From: Shewanella phaeophyticola
GTDB taxonomy: Bacteria > Pseudomonadota > Gammaproteobacteria > Enterobacterales > Shewanellaceae
Direction: 5' to 3'
DNA: 64,000 bases
NCBI RefSeq assembly: GCF_025398315.1
Contig: NZ_JAODOQ010000001.1
Coordinates: forward strand, 744,001 to 808,000
The notes under the pieces are model-generated. The model worked only from the letters and a program-made list of their open reading frames with translations, was not told the origin of the DNA and did not search any database. The translations under genes were made by a program, and so were the position numbers. Shown here piece by piece: positions 18,888 to 27,209 of the stretch. The first letter of the stretch is position 1. The number at the start of each line of letters is the position of its first letter.

Positions 18888-20842
18888 CAAAGACTCCTAA
18901 ACACGATTTTCATTTCTGTACCCGTCCCTAAGTGAGAATGGATTATCCATTGAGCTCGATGTTCAGCTAAGATCTTATTATTCGTTGATAGACCCAACCC
19001 CGTGCCTCCCATATTCCTACGAGTCGTAAAAAATGGCTCACGGATCCGTGCCAATGTTTTAGGTTCCATTCCGCAACCATTATCCGACACAATGGCATAA
19101 ACATCGCCATTTTCAATTCCAGTACTCACTGTTAAAATTGGCTCAGGTTTATCCATTGCTAAACAAGCGTTTTGGATAAAATTAACAAAAACTAACTGCA
19201 GTTGCAGTTCATCTGCTTTTATCAAGGGAATATGTTCATTTAGCTGCAACACCAGCTTTTGACGCTTAATTGTATTTTGAGTTAATCTTAATGCTGTTTC
19301 TATGACTTTATTTAAGTCAATTGGTTTAAACTCAGTATAAAAACCAGGCTGAGCAAAACTTTTAAGATCTCTGACAATATTACTTATTCGATTAGAGGCT
19401 TCATCAACTGAGCGACAGATATAATCCAATTCTGTTAATAATGGATCCACCGAATCCTTAGACCCATTAAAGTCAAAACGGATATCGTCTAACAAATCCC
19501 GCATTAGGTTTACAGATTGAGTAATAAGCCCTACAGGATTATTTATTTCGTGTGCAATTCCTGCTGACAGCTCCCCTAACGACGCTAAGCGTGTTGATAA
19601 TTCAGTTGTTTTTATTAACTCAACCTTTTCTGTGTAATCTTCTATAAAAAGCGCCACCATTTCTGTCGAAATAAGGTGTAATTCTAATTTCCAATATTTA
19701 TTTTTATATGTGAACTCTACACTTTTTGAGCTTTCTCCAGCAAAAACAGACTGAATTAAATGAGATAAGTGAATTGTTGATTGTGTCTGTTTGAGTACAT
19801 CTAAGTTTAAGATCCAAGGATATTTATTATTTTGCCATATTAATTGTTGTTCATTCCCAAGCAGGCATACGCCATAAGGTAATCCGTCTAATACTGAATG
19901 AAATTGTGAAGAAACACGTATAATTTCTTCTTCGGCTTTTAGGCGTTGTTCAAGCTCAGTTTTTAATGTGCGGGTTTTTTGCCTCAACACGATGCTGACG
20001 TAGAACGTAATGAGTAAGCCAATGCTTGAAACGATAGCAGTGATAAGGACGCCTTTAGAAAAGTACTCACGAGTTTGTGTTAATTCTATTTTTTCTTTAC
20101 CAAATCCCATCCATCGATTCAATAAATCGTCAAAATAACCATTGTCATAACTGCGCTTAATGACTTCATTTACTGCACTGACAAAAGCGGGATCTTTATT
20201 AGACATAATCAAATAAAACTGACTGTATAATAGCGGTTTACCCGCAGTCTTAACGGAAGGATAAATACTGAGCATGCGTCTTGAGCAATAAAATTCAGAG
20301 ACAACATAGTCGACTTGACCGGCGACGAGTAATTTAAAGCCTTCTTCATTGGTGACAACAGGAATGATGGTGAAATCTGCGGGAAATTTCTTGAGATACA
20401 TATCTACAGATGAAGAGGCTTTGATTGCTACAGTCTTACCTTTTAGATCCTCCCAAGTATTAATTTTTTCTTCGCCACGACGATTATAAGCGCTAACAAA
20501 GGTGGGCAATAATGGTAACGCAGTATTAATGTTTAACTCATGGCCAGCAGGCACTGCAATGACAGCTAATTGCCTAGGTTCATTTGTCACTGAATAGAGC
20601 GTTTGAGCTAATGTTTGACGTCTAATATCAATATCATATTGCAACTGTGAAGTAATATAACGTGCAAGGTCGATGTTGAAACCACTTTCTTCTCCCTGAG
20701 TATTTCGCCACTCAAATGGTGGGGTATTGCTATGCACATTAAGTGTTAGCTTTGGCTCCGCACTTACCTGAACAGAAAATAATAATACAGACAAAATTAG
20801 ATAAATCATATTGTTACAATATTTTCTATCCAAATTCATCAT
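18887..20842 (-). CDS. Sensor histidine kinase with periplasmic solute-binding (SBP_bac_3) domain
   Basis: A signal peptide (LILSVLLFSVQVSA) leads a periplasmic amino-acid-binding-protein-like domain (about residues 30-250: TLNVHSNTPPFEWRN, GFNIDLARYI, WEDLKGKTVAIKAS). A transmembrane helix near 275-295, a PAS-like linker, then HisKA with GELSAGIAHEINNPVG and an HATPase domain (FIQNACLAMD, VSDNGCGM, GGTGLGLSTNNKI) follow. Kinases of this type sense small carboxylates or amino acids directly. I moved the start to the tandem ATGs at 20842/20839, which have AGGAG just upstream and precede the signal peptide. The regulator gene overlaps its stop codon. The ligand is unknown but is likely to be a substrate of the divergently encoded periplasmic enzyme. 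Confidence 0.9.
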   Translation of the reverse strand: MMNLDRKYCNNMIYLILSVLLFSVQVSAEPKLTLNVHSNTPPFEWRNTQGEESGFNIDLARYITSQLQYDIDIRRQTLAQTLYSVTNEPRQLAVIAVPAGHELNINTALPLLPTFVSAYNRRGEEKINTWEDLKGKTVAIKASSSVDMYLKKFPADFTIIPVVTNEEGFKLLVAGQVDYVVSEFYCSRRMLSIYPSVKTAGKPLLYSQFYLIMSNKDPAFVSAVNEVIKRSYDNGYFDDLLNRWMGFGKEKIELTQTREYFSKGVLITAIVSSIGLLITFYVSIVLRQKTRTLKTELEQRLKAEEEIIRVSSQFHSVLDGLPYGVCLLGNEQQLIWQNNKYPWILNLDVLKQTQSTIHLSHLIQSVFAGESSKSVEFTYKNKYWKLELHLISTEMVALFIEDYTEKVELIKTTELSTRLASLGELSAGIAHEINNPVGLITQSVNLMRDLLDDIRFDFNGSKDSVDPLLTELDYICRSVDEASNRISNIVRDLKSFAQPGFYTEFKPIDLNKVIETALRLTQNTIKRQKLVLQLNEHIPLIKADELQLQLVFVNFIQNACLAMDKPEPILTVSTGIENGDVYAIVSDNGCGMEPKTLARIREPFFTTRRNMGGTGLGLSTNNKILAEHRAQWIIHSHLGTGTEMKIVFRSL

Positions 20843-21136
20843 GATACTCCTAAACGACTTAACGTTAACGATAAATCCTGTTGTCGTGAAGTGCAGCTTT
20901 CTCAAGCGGATCTGCGGATGAAATCACACAATAAATTTATTTGTGAATATGTTCACTTCATAAGGAACCTTAAACTAAGCATTATGACTTTTTGCATATT
21001 GCAGGGGGCACGTTTCAAATTTCTCAAAGGTAATAGATCTAACACGAATTTTTAGGTTGCATTAGTACTGTTCAGTATGTCGACAGGAGTAAGTTGGGGG
21101 CTGTGTGATAACTGAGCAATAAAAGGGACTGATAAA
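20843..21136. promoter_or_regulatory. Divergent promoter region between kinase and FMN-enzyme genes
   Basis: About 290 nt separating the kinase and the FMN-dehydrogenase start codons. It must hold promoters in both directions. I looked for a sigma-54 site: the best match, GGGGCACG near 21005-21012, lacks GC at the expected -12 position, so I do not call it. This agrees with the regulator lacking GAFTGA. AAAAGGGA precedes the ATG at 21137. Confidence 0.5.
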
Positions 21137-22402
21137 ATGAATAACAAAGAAAATGAATTAAATCAAAATCGCCGAGAGTTTCTCTCTAAAGGTGTCGCAA
21201 TCGCTGCAGCAAGTACTTTTGCAATGTCAGCCACATCAGCACAAGCAAACACTGCAACCGCTGGTGTTGTTAGTTCTGTTGCAGCAACTGACGCCCCCAA
21301 ATCTGTTTCAGGATACATTAAAGACCCACAAATACTGAAAGATGTCCTTATAAACGCCAAAAAAATCATGGATACCTGCGCCGCATGTGACATATCTGGG
21401 GCAGGGAGATGTAACGGTAAAGGATCTTGCGGAGAGACCGTTCCTGGCATGGGAGGTAAACGAAAAAGCTTTGTTCGCAATATTGAAGCATTTGAAGAAA
21501 TGAGCCTCAAATTACAGACCGTGCACACGATATCTCAACCTAAAACTGAAATTGAATTATTGGGTGTTAAATTATCATCACCAATTTTAACCGGGATCAC
21601 TGGGGGGTTGACCTATAACATGGGAGCCGCTAATAAGCTCGCATTTGACGGTGAAACGATGACAGAAGAAAAGTATGCACGAGGTATTATTGAAGGTGCA
21701 GCAAACTCCGGTTGTCTAGGGTGGGCTGCTGATGGTATTGGTGATCCGCTCGAAACCTTTAAACGTCGTATGGCTGTTGTTAGTGAGTTTAGAGGTCGTG
21801 CAGTTGCTCAAATTAAGCCGAGAACTCAAAAAGAAATTTTTGAACGACTTGATATTGTCCAAGATGTGGGAGCCCCATTTTTTGCAATTGACGTAGACTC
21901 TGCTGGACGGGCTGCTCGCGCTTTGCCAGGTAAAACTGTAGAGCCTAAAGATCTGAAAAAACTCAAAGAAATTGTTAATTACGCAAAAATCCCTTTTATT
22001 GCAAAAGGGATCATGACGCCAGAAGAAGCGCTGATGTGTGCTGAAGCTGGCTGTGGTTCAATCGTTGTTTCAAACCATGGTGGTCGAGTGTTGAGCTCTA
22101 CACCGGCAACAATGCATGTACTCCCATCAATTGTAAAAGCCTTACGTGATCGTGGTTATAAAATGCCCATTTTAGTCGACGGTGGTGTTCGTGATGGGGG
22201 AGATGTTCTCAAAGCTTTAGCTTATGGCGCTCAAGCGGTATTGGTCGGTCGGCCGATGTTGCGAGCAAGTCTGGGTGGTGGAGTCAAAGGAGTTGAGATG
22301 CAATTTGCACGCTTCCATACAGAGCTAGTGTCTAGCATGGTGCTGACCGGTGTTGCTGATGTCCGTAATGTTGACCCATCTATTGTGATGCAGGAGGTCT
22401 AA
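21137..22402 (+). CDS. Tat-exported FMN-dependent alpha-hydroxy-acid dehydrogenase-like protein
   Basis: 421 residues. A twin-arginine signal (NRREFLSKG at 11-19, then a hydrophobic stretch ending SAQA about 37) predicts folded export to the periplasm with its FMN. The body matches the FMN_dh family (lactate/glycolate oxidase type): AQIKPR, FIAKGIMTPEEA (FMN-binding Lys), SNHGGR with the probable catalytic His314, LVDGGVRDGGDVLKAL and AVLVGRP. Before the barrel is a cysteine motif, C-x2-C-x7-C-x5-C (81, 84, 92, 98), that could bind a metal or Fe-S cluster. The next gene, a triheme cytochrome, overlaps its stop codon, so electrons are probably exchanged with it. The substrate and the direction (oxidation or reduction) are unknown. 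Confidence 0.85.
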   Translation: MNNKENELNQNRREFLSKGVAIAAASTFAMSATSAQANTATAGVVSSVAATDAPKSVSGYIKDPQILKDVLINAKKIMDTCAACDISGAGRCNGKGSCGETVPGMGGKRKSFVRNIEAFEEMSLKLQTVHTISQPKTEIELLGVKLSSPILTGITGGLTYNMGAANKLAFDGETMTEEKYARGIIEGAANSGCLGWAADGIGDPLETFKRRMAVVSEFRGRAVAQIKPRTQKEIFERLDIVQDVGAPFFAIDVDSAGRAARALPGKTVEPKDLKKLKEIVNYAKIPFIAKGIMTPEEALMCAEAGCGSIVVSNHGGRVLSSTPATMHVLPSIVKALRDRGYKMPILVDGGVRDGGDVLKALAYGAQAVLVGRPMLRASLGGGVKGVEMQFARFHTELVSSMVLTGVADVRNVDPSIVMQEV

Positions 22403-22725
22403 TGAAGCTTACCACAGCAAACCTTTGTTTATTGCTCGCTGTGGCGGCCTTTGAATTAATTAGTTTTAGTGCAACGGCAACGCCAATTGAAGAGGACCGA
22501 CAATATGGTGGTGGCGGTAAGGGAGCCGTGATTTTTTCTTCTGAAACTCATGCAAGAAACGGCTTCTACACCTGCGGTGACTGTCATAGTCCGATCGATG
22601 GTGAAGCAATATTTGAACCCAAAAGGTATAGTTTTACTTTACAAGATCATAATAAAAAAGAGTTTTGTTGGTCATGTCATGATGGTAAGACTGCAGATCG
22701 AGACTGTAAAACTTGCCATTATTAA
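22402..22725 (+). CDS. Periplasmic triheme cytochrome c7-type protein
   Basis: 107 residues with a Sec signal peptide (to about residue 27) and three heme-attachment motifs: CGDCH (58-62), CWSCH (89-93) and CKTCH (102-106). GGGKGAVIFSSETHA and SFTLQDH supply His50 and His83 as likely axial ligands, the pattern of the cytochrome c7/c3 family (GAVxFSHxxH...CxxCH...CxxCHxGKxA..CxxCH). The ATG overlaps the upstream TAA (TAATG) and AGGAGG lies in the upstream coding end, showing tight coupling. Its role is probably to carry electrons between the FMN enzyme and the quinol-linked CymA-like or other periplasmic network. Confidence 0.9.
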   Translation: MKLTTANLCLLLAVAAFELISFSATATPIEEDRQYGGGGKGAVIFSSETHARNGFYTCGDCHSPIDGEAIFEPKRYSFTLQDHNKKEFCWSCHDGKTADRDCKTCHY

Positions 22726-22745
22726 TATAATTTCACCGAAATATC

Positions 22746-22777
22746 CTTCCAGATATTAAATGCTTAATGTCTGGAAG
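22746..22777 (+). terminator. Hairpin after the cytochrome gene
   Basis: CTTCCAGATATTAA (22746-22759) pairs with TTAATGTCTGGAAG (22764-22777) with one mismatch. There is no following T run, so it may be an mRNA-end stabiliser or processing hairpin rather than an intrinsic terminator. Confidence 0.5.
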
Positions 22778-22798
22778 TGTAACCCTCCCTTATATAGA

Positions 22799-22930
22799 TC
22801 ATATTTTAAGAGAGTTTTCCTCATTTAATCGCTCATACATCTTGGGCGGTAGATCATTCAGTGATTTATGTGAATGTGACATCGGCCAAGTCCAACAAGC
22901 AATTGATGTCTTGCAAACTGTGCAACGCAT
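22799..22930 (-). pseudogene. Possible IS3-family orfB C-terminal remnant
   Basis: On the minus strand a short frame ends HKSLNDLPPKMYERLNEENS before a stop at 22799-22801. This resembles the integrase C-terminus of IS3-family OrfB proteins (…RPHxSLNxLxPxxY…). Upstream sequence is only partly readable in shifted frames. It lies between the cytochrome and the toxin-antitoxin genes. The identification rests on about 20 residues. Confidence 0.4.
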
Positions 22931-22975
22931 AAATGATTAGAACGTGAGTTGCTTTATTAATATACATGTCCAATT

Positions 22976-23026
22976 AGTTGTACAACTCAAAAATGCAAGG
23001 TTATACTTGTTCAATTAAATGTACAT
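22976..23026 (+). promoter_or_regulatory. YefM-type operator upstream of yefM
   Basis: Two palindromes with the TGTACA core: AGTTGTACAACT (22976-22987, perfect 12 bp) and ATGTACAT (23019-23026). Their centres are 41 bp apart. TGTACA-centred palindromes are what YefM and YefM-YoeB bind for autorepression in E. coli. The second one directly abuts the ribosome-binding region. Confidence 0.7.
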
Positions 23027-23038
23027 GTGGAGATTCAT

Positions 23039-23293
23039 ATGAGGATCGTATCTTTTACTGAAGCTAGAAACAGTCTCAAGGCAGTGTTAGACGGTGTCGT
23101 TAATGATGCTGACACAACCGTAATTACTCGCCGTGATTCGGAAGATGCAGTGGTTATGTCTCTAGACCATTACAATAGTCTTATGGAGACAGTTCATTTA
23201 CTTCGCTCGCCTGAAAATGCCAAGCATTTAAATCGTTCCATAGCGCAGTATCGTGCTGGTAAAACAACAGCACGAGAGTTAATTGATGAGTAG
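23039..23293 (+). CDS. yefM: Antitoxin of the YefM family
   Basis: 84 residues. MRIVSFTEARNSLKAVLDGVVNDADTT is split by the usual turn and followed by VITRRDSEDAVVMSLDHYNSL: the Phd/YefM DNA-binding fold. The C-terminal tail (KHLNRSIAQYRAG) is the toxin-neutralising part. I chose ATG at 23039, with GGAG 7 nt upstream; an in-frame GTG at 23027 would bury the ribosome-binding site. The toxin gene overlaps the end by 8 nt. Autorepression through the TGTACA palindromes is likely. Confidence 0.9.
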   Translation: MRIVSFTEARNSLKAVLDGVVNDADTTVITRRDSEDAVVMSLDHYNSLMETVHLLRSPENAKHLNRSIAQYRAGKTTARELIDE

Positions 23294-23555
23294 TCGCATG
23301 TGTTCACTGTCTTGGACTGACGATGCTTGGACTGACTATGTGTACTGGCAAACTCAAGACAAGAAAACACTAAAGCGAATTAATAAGCTGATCAATGATG
23401 TTAAACGTTCGCCATTTGAGGGAATAGGTAAACCAGAGCCACTAAAGGAACACTTATCTGGTTTTTGGTCGCGTCGTATTGATGACACAAATAGGCTTGT
23501 TTATGCTGTTGATGATCACGCTGTCACGATAATTTCGTGTCGTTACCACTATTAA
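23286..23555 (+). CDS. yoeB: mRNA interferase toxin of the YoeB family
   Basis: A ribosome-dependent RNase of the RelE fold that cuts mRNA in the A site. About 89 residues: LSWTDDAWTDYVYWQ, KRINKLINDVKRSPFEGIGKPEPLK, LSGFWSRRIDDTNRLVYAV and the C-terminal CRYHY with the catalytic His and Tyr. All match YoeB. It starts at ATG 23286 inside the yefM end, so translation is coupled. It appears intact. Confidence 0.93.
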   Translation: MSSRMCSLSWTDDAWTDYVYWQTQDKKTLKRINKLINDVKRSPFEGIGKPEPLKEHLSGFWSRRIDDTNRLVYAVDDHAVTIISCRYHY

Positions 23556-24111
23556 CTAGCTTCACCGCTAAGCAACTCAATAGCCTTGATAGAGGTTGAT
23601 TTTATCGTCATGATAAAAGAGACCTTTTTAACGGAGTCTTACTTAATACTAAAGTGAGTTGAGTGGGTGATAATTGTCGTTAAAAAACGGCGCGATCTAA
23701 CATTTCTTAACGATTAAACCTTTATGTATCAGGTTAAATACAAAAAAGAGACTGGCATGTTCAGGGGCAAATTTTGCCTCTACACAACATATTGTTTTGT
23801 ATATTTAAGGCCAATGAGCAGATGTCCACACCTCTAGCTCAATAATTGCTCTTCATACTGACTCACAGGTAAGTCATTTACATTACTGACGGTAAACCTT
23901 TTATCTCAATAATACGCAGGGGTGAGCACGTTCCTGTTTTTATTACAGCAAATTAAGCGTCTATTCTCTTTGTCTTCTTCGCAGTGTTAAATACAATGAA
24001 AATTAAAAGACGAATTGATGTTTAAGAAAGCCCCCTAACGATTAAATAAGTCAGTTTGAGATTTCAACTGCTTTTATCAACCGTTAAGGGCAGGTAACGT
24101 AGAGGTTAAGA
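23556..24111. other. Non-coding stretch
   Basis: About 555 nt with no supported gene. TTTTATC/GATAAAA (near 23601-23619) can form a small hairpin after yoeB. A short minus-strand frame near 23830-23900 (NDLPVSQYEEQLLS then stop) could be the tail of a lost gene, but I cannot name it. Confidence 0.4.
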
Positions 24112-25329
24112 CTAATGACCGATACGATCCAGCTTTTGTATCAGCTCCATCTTTATATCTTGAGGGGTTTGGCTGTGCCAGTAACCGCTTACATAGGCAA
24201 ATAACGGCACCATAAACATCAGCGTAAACAGTAAGATCATCAGTCCTCTTGCAGAAAGTTTAATGCCATTACGGGTGCTAAATTGCAGTGCCTCTTCTTT
24301 CTTAGGGCAAGCTGACATACAGCGCATACAGGCTTGGCATTCGTCTGAGCGAATATTTTTTTGAGTATGAACCGATATATTCGCAGGACAAGCACGGGTA
24401 CATTTATCGCAACTCATGCCTTTAGCTTCAATCAAACAATGTTGTGTATTACGGCGAATTTTAAATGGACTAAAAAAGCTCACAATGCCTAACATCGCAC
24501 CATATGGGCAAATGTAGCGACAAAACCCTTGACGACGCCATGCCGCTAACGCAAAGATGATGCTGAAGCCGATCAAGGCAACCATTGATGGCATCATAAA
24601 AAACACTGCCATTTTTAAGTCTGCTACCTTGTGGTAGTTGCCTGTTAAGTAATTCGGAAGACTTGCTGTTGGCATTGAAATGACCAAATACACAAGGGCT
24701 GCTAATAATAAGTATTTAAGCATTCTTAGTGGCCAATCTAACCAGGCTGGCGGCAACAGTTCTGCAGAGATAAAATGTTTTCTGAGTTTATAAAGGTATT
24801 CACCTGCTAACCCTAATGGACAAGCCCAACCACAAAAAGCCCGTTTGCAAATAAGCCCTGTTAATAACACAACACATAGCATCACTACTGCAGCTGGATG
24901 ATTTTGATCCCATAATCCTAACGTTAAAATCGCTTTAAGTTCAATACCGCCTGCAATGGGTAAAAAGGCATCACCCACATCAGGGCGCATTAACCAAGGG
25001 GTTTCGCCTGCATACAGCATTGCTGCATTAATGGCATATTGTACACCCACTAGTAACATGGAAAGGGCGAAAAAATGTTGGCAAATCTCGCGTATTTTAT
25101 TTGGTCTGCCTTCTGCCTTCGCAAAGGCTGGTTGGTATTGACCTAGTGTGGTGACAACGACTACAGCGCCCAACAGAATAAGTAATAACGGCCAGAAAAA
25201 ACTAGCGATAGTCGCGCCGAGCAATAATGCCCCGCTGACCAATGCGCCCCATTTTTTCCCACCCCAGTACAGTAAGCTAGTGCTATAGACTAGTGCTAGC
25301 ATTAAAGTGATTGATTCAATTGTACTCAT
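24112..25329 (-). CDS. NapH/CcoG-like membrane ferredoxin (4Fe-4S, polyferredoxin)
   Basis: 405 residues with about six to eight membrane helices and the paired NapH/NosR motifs CGWACPLG and CRYICPYG on cytoplasmic turns. These are followed by two 4Fe-4S ferredoxin motifs, CDKCTRACP and CQACMRCMSACPKK, then a final membrane helix. Such proteins pass electrons from the quinol pool or cytoplasm to periplasmic reductases. There is no reductase next to it; the nearest relevant genes are the Crp/Fnr regulator upstream on the same strand and the cytochrome/FMN pair 1.4 kb away. AAGGAT lies before the ATG. The partner is unknown. Confidence 0.87.
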   Translation of the reverse strand: MSTIESITLMLALVYSTSLLYWGGKKWGALVSGALLLGATIASFFWPLLLILLGAVVVVTTLGQYQPAFAKAEGRPNKIREICQHFFALSMLLVGVQYAINAAMLYAGETPWLMRPDVGDAFLPIAGGIELKAILTLGLWDQNHPAAVVMLCVVLLTGLICKRAFCGWACPLGLAGEYLYKLRKHFISAELLPPAWLDWPLRMLKYLLLAALVYLVISMPTASLPNYLTGNYHKVADLKMAVFFMMPSMVALIGFSIIFALAAWRRQGFCRYICPYGAMLGIVSFFSPFKIRRNTQHCLIEAKGMSCDKCTRACPANISVHTQKNIRSDECQACMRCMSACPKKEEALQFSTRNGIKLSARGLMILLFTLMFMVPLFAYVSGYWHSQTPQDIKMELIQKLDRIGH

Positions 25330-25502
25330 AGAGGATCCTATCTTGTTTTGTTTGCTGCCAATAATGGATAAAGGTGTTGCCTAAAGGCTATTTCAACCAC
25401 AACACTTTGTTATAGTTGCCATTTCGTGTTTTGTTGTCATGAGTCTGCTGTAAGGTCGATGATGATAAGAAATACATTGCAGTTTATTCAGTTCGACTTG
25501 TG

Positions 25503-26171
25503 TTAAGTGTTACTATTTAATAATTTTTTTAGCTCATCTAATTTACTGATAATAAAGTGTTTTCTTCCATCTCTATATAAGTATCCATTGCGAATGAGGT
25601 TATTCATTAACGAAGAAGTTGTTTGGCGTGTTGTTCCAATCAGTAGGGAAATATCTTCCATGCTTAAATCACATTCAAATCGGAGTCCTTCAGCGGTTTG
25701 TTCACCCGATGTCTGTCCCCATGACAGTACAAACTCGATTAATCGATACCTCGCATCATGAAATATTAGCCCCTCGATGAGATCTAACGTGCTGCCTAGT
25801 GCTTCACCTAAAATCCCTGTCATCACGATTGATAACTCGGGGAACTTGGCAATTTTATCGCGAAAAATATCAGCCCCGACAAGCATCAAAGTTGAATCCT
25901 TGCATGTCTCCAAGAATGCTCGAGTATGTGTGCTGAATATGTCACCAGGTTCAAGAAAGCAGAGGGTAAACTCGCGGCCTTCATAAGAAAGATAAACGCG
26001 TACTCGGCCTGAATGCACAATAAATACTTCATTGTTTCCCATACTCGGGATGCTAAATAATTGTCCTTTAGGAAAGCTTTTGCATCTGAATTCATCTAAA
26101 AAACCTTCGTATTGAGGTTCTCTAAGTTTTTCGATGATATTTATTCGTGACATTCTCATCTTTGATTGCAT
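25503..26171 (-). CDS. Crp/Fnr-family transcriptional regulator
   Basis: 222 residues. The N-terminal cyclic-nucleotide-binding-like barrel (FPKGQLFSIP, VFIVHSGRVRVYL, CFLEPGDIFSTHTRAFL) is followed by a C-terminal winged helix with LSMEDISLLIGTTRQTTSSLMNNL. It lacks the N-terminal cysteine cluster of FNR, and the R-S cAMP signature is absent, so the signal is unclear (Dnr/CooA/other branch). AGGAGA sits 7-8 nt before the ATG. It probably controls the NapH-like gene 173 nt downstream on the same strand. Confidence 0.87.
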   Translation of the reverse strand: MQSKMRMSRINIIEKLREPQYEGFLDEFRCKSFPKGQLFSIPSMGNNEVFIVHSGRVRVYLSYEGREFTLCFLEPGDIFSTHTRAFLETCKDSTLMLVGADIFRDKIAKFPELSIVMTGILGEALGSTLDLIEGLIFHDARYRLIEFVLSWGQTSGEQTAEGLRFECDLSMEDISLLIGTTRQTTSSLMNNLIRNGYLYRDGRKHFIISKLDELKKLLNSNT

Positions 26172-26204
26172 GTCGCGCTCTCCTTTTTTACGATAGAAAA
26201 TGCT

Positions 26205-26258
26205 GTTAACTGTCTAATTAACGATTCATTTTGACTGTAGCTCATCGTTAATGTTAAC
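26205..26258. promoter_or_regulatory. Inverted repeat upstream of the Crp/Fnr-like gene
   Basis: ATTAACGAT (26217-26225) and ATCGTTAAT (26244-26252) form a perfect 9-bp inverted repeat 18 nt apart. They are flanked by GTTAAC at 26205-26210 and again at 26253-26258. It lies 34-87 nt upstream of the regulator start and is a candidate operator or autoregulatory site. Confidence 0.45.
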
Positions 26259-26390
26259 TGATATCTACTCAACGTTTGGTGCCTAATTGGGTACATTTAT
26301 TGGTTAACCCAATAAGTGAAGTGTTAAACATAAAACCTATTTTTTGTACAAAAAATACATGGAACAATACTATTAGTAATCAAAGATACG

Positions 26391-26672
26391 CTAGGGTCTG
26401 TTGATCTTTGCTGTTTGAATTTTGTTCGAGTTAAAAACGTTTTAATCGAGACGAATGGATTGATGCCTAGTCATCTAAGCAAAATCCATTCAACAAAGAG
26501 TAAAACGTTTTTAGCCGAACCCTTTGGGCAGCGTTTGTTGGCCATTTTTACTGCGTTATCGACTTTTTATGTAGAATAACTACACTTCAAAGTCTCTGCC
26601 GCGCACTTGTAAATGTGAGTAATGGCCAACAATTCGCTGCAAAAACAACCTTGAAAGATCAACAGACCCTAG
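26391..26672. mobile_element. MITE copy 1 (IS5-family derived)
   Basis: A 278-bp non-coding unit bounded by perfect 17-bp terminal inverted repeats, AGGGTCTGTTGATCTTT at the left (26393-26409) and its reverse complement at 26654-26670. It is flanked by CT...AG, so that CTAG or TA may be the target duplication. Internally, GCAGCG...TGTTGGCCATT pairs with AATGGCCAACAA...CGCTGC, giving a strong hairpin. A second copy lies at 27210-27506, and the same terminal repeat ends the transposase remnant at 60408. Confidence 0.85.
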
Positions 26673-27209
26673 ACATGTTTCCCCTCATCATCACCAGTTA
26701 TGTAATCTAGTTTTGATCAATTGGTATATCCCATTTCATACGTTCAGGTTAACCATCTCATCGGCAATAACGCTAAGAAAGTCGTTTTTAAAATATTGGA
26801 CATTCTTTAATGCCCAGCTCTCACTAAGTCGTGAAGCAACATCTCAACCGACGTTAAAATCGAAGTATTAAGCATGTCTTTACTCGTTGTATTTGCTCGA
26901 AAGTGAATATTATTCGGGTCAAATTTAATTCAGATGGGAGGTTCGATCTGTCGCCTTGCTGACAGTAGAGCATCATTAAATTTCGTTGTATCGCTTTGAA
27001 TTAACGACTCACGCGATAAAACAAGCCATTTCAGGTTTTTTTACTGTCTGTAAAATTACTTGGAATATATCTAAATAACTGAAATTAATCGACAAAATAA
27101 TTGTTGAGATTATTTTTTTTAAGAAGGCGGTGTGTATATACGCAGTTTCAAAACCAAAAATATGAATTCGTATTTTTATGACATAGCGCACTATTAAACA
27201 ATTTATTAA
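26673..27209. other. Sequence between the two MITE copies
   Basis: About 540 nt without a recognised gene. A minus-strand frame near 26810-26930 (NNIHFRANTTSKDMLNTSIL then a further 15 residues to a stop) has no start codon and may be the tail of a decayed gene. Identity unknown. Confidence 0.35.

Noticed and set aside
20950..21060. Sigma-54 promoter before the FMN dehydrogenase
   Set aside because: GGGGCACG resembles the -24 box, but the required GC 10 nt later is missing, and the regulator lacks GAFTGA.
21137..22725. Flavocytochrome c / fumarate-reductase type enzyme
   Set aside because: The flavoprotein motifs (SNHGGR, DGGVRDGGDV) are those of FMN_dh, with no FAD-binding GxGxxG domain of flavocytochrome c.
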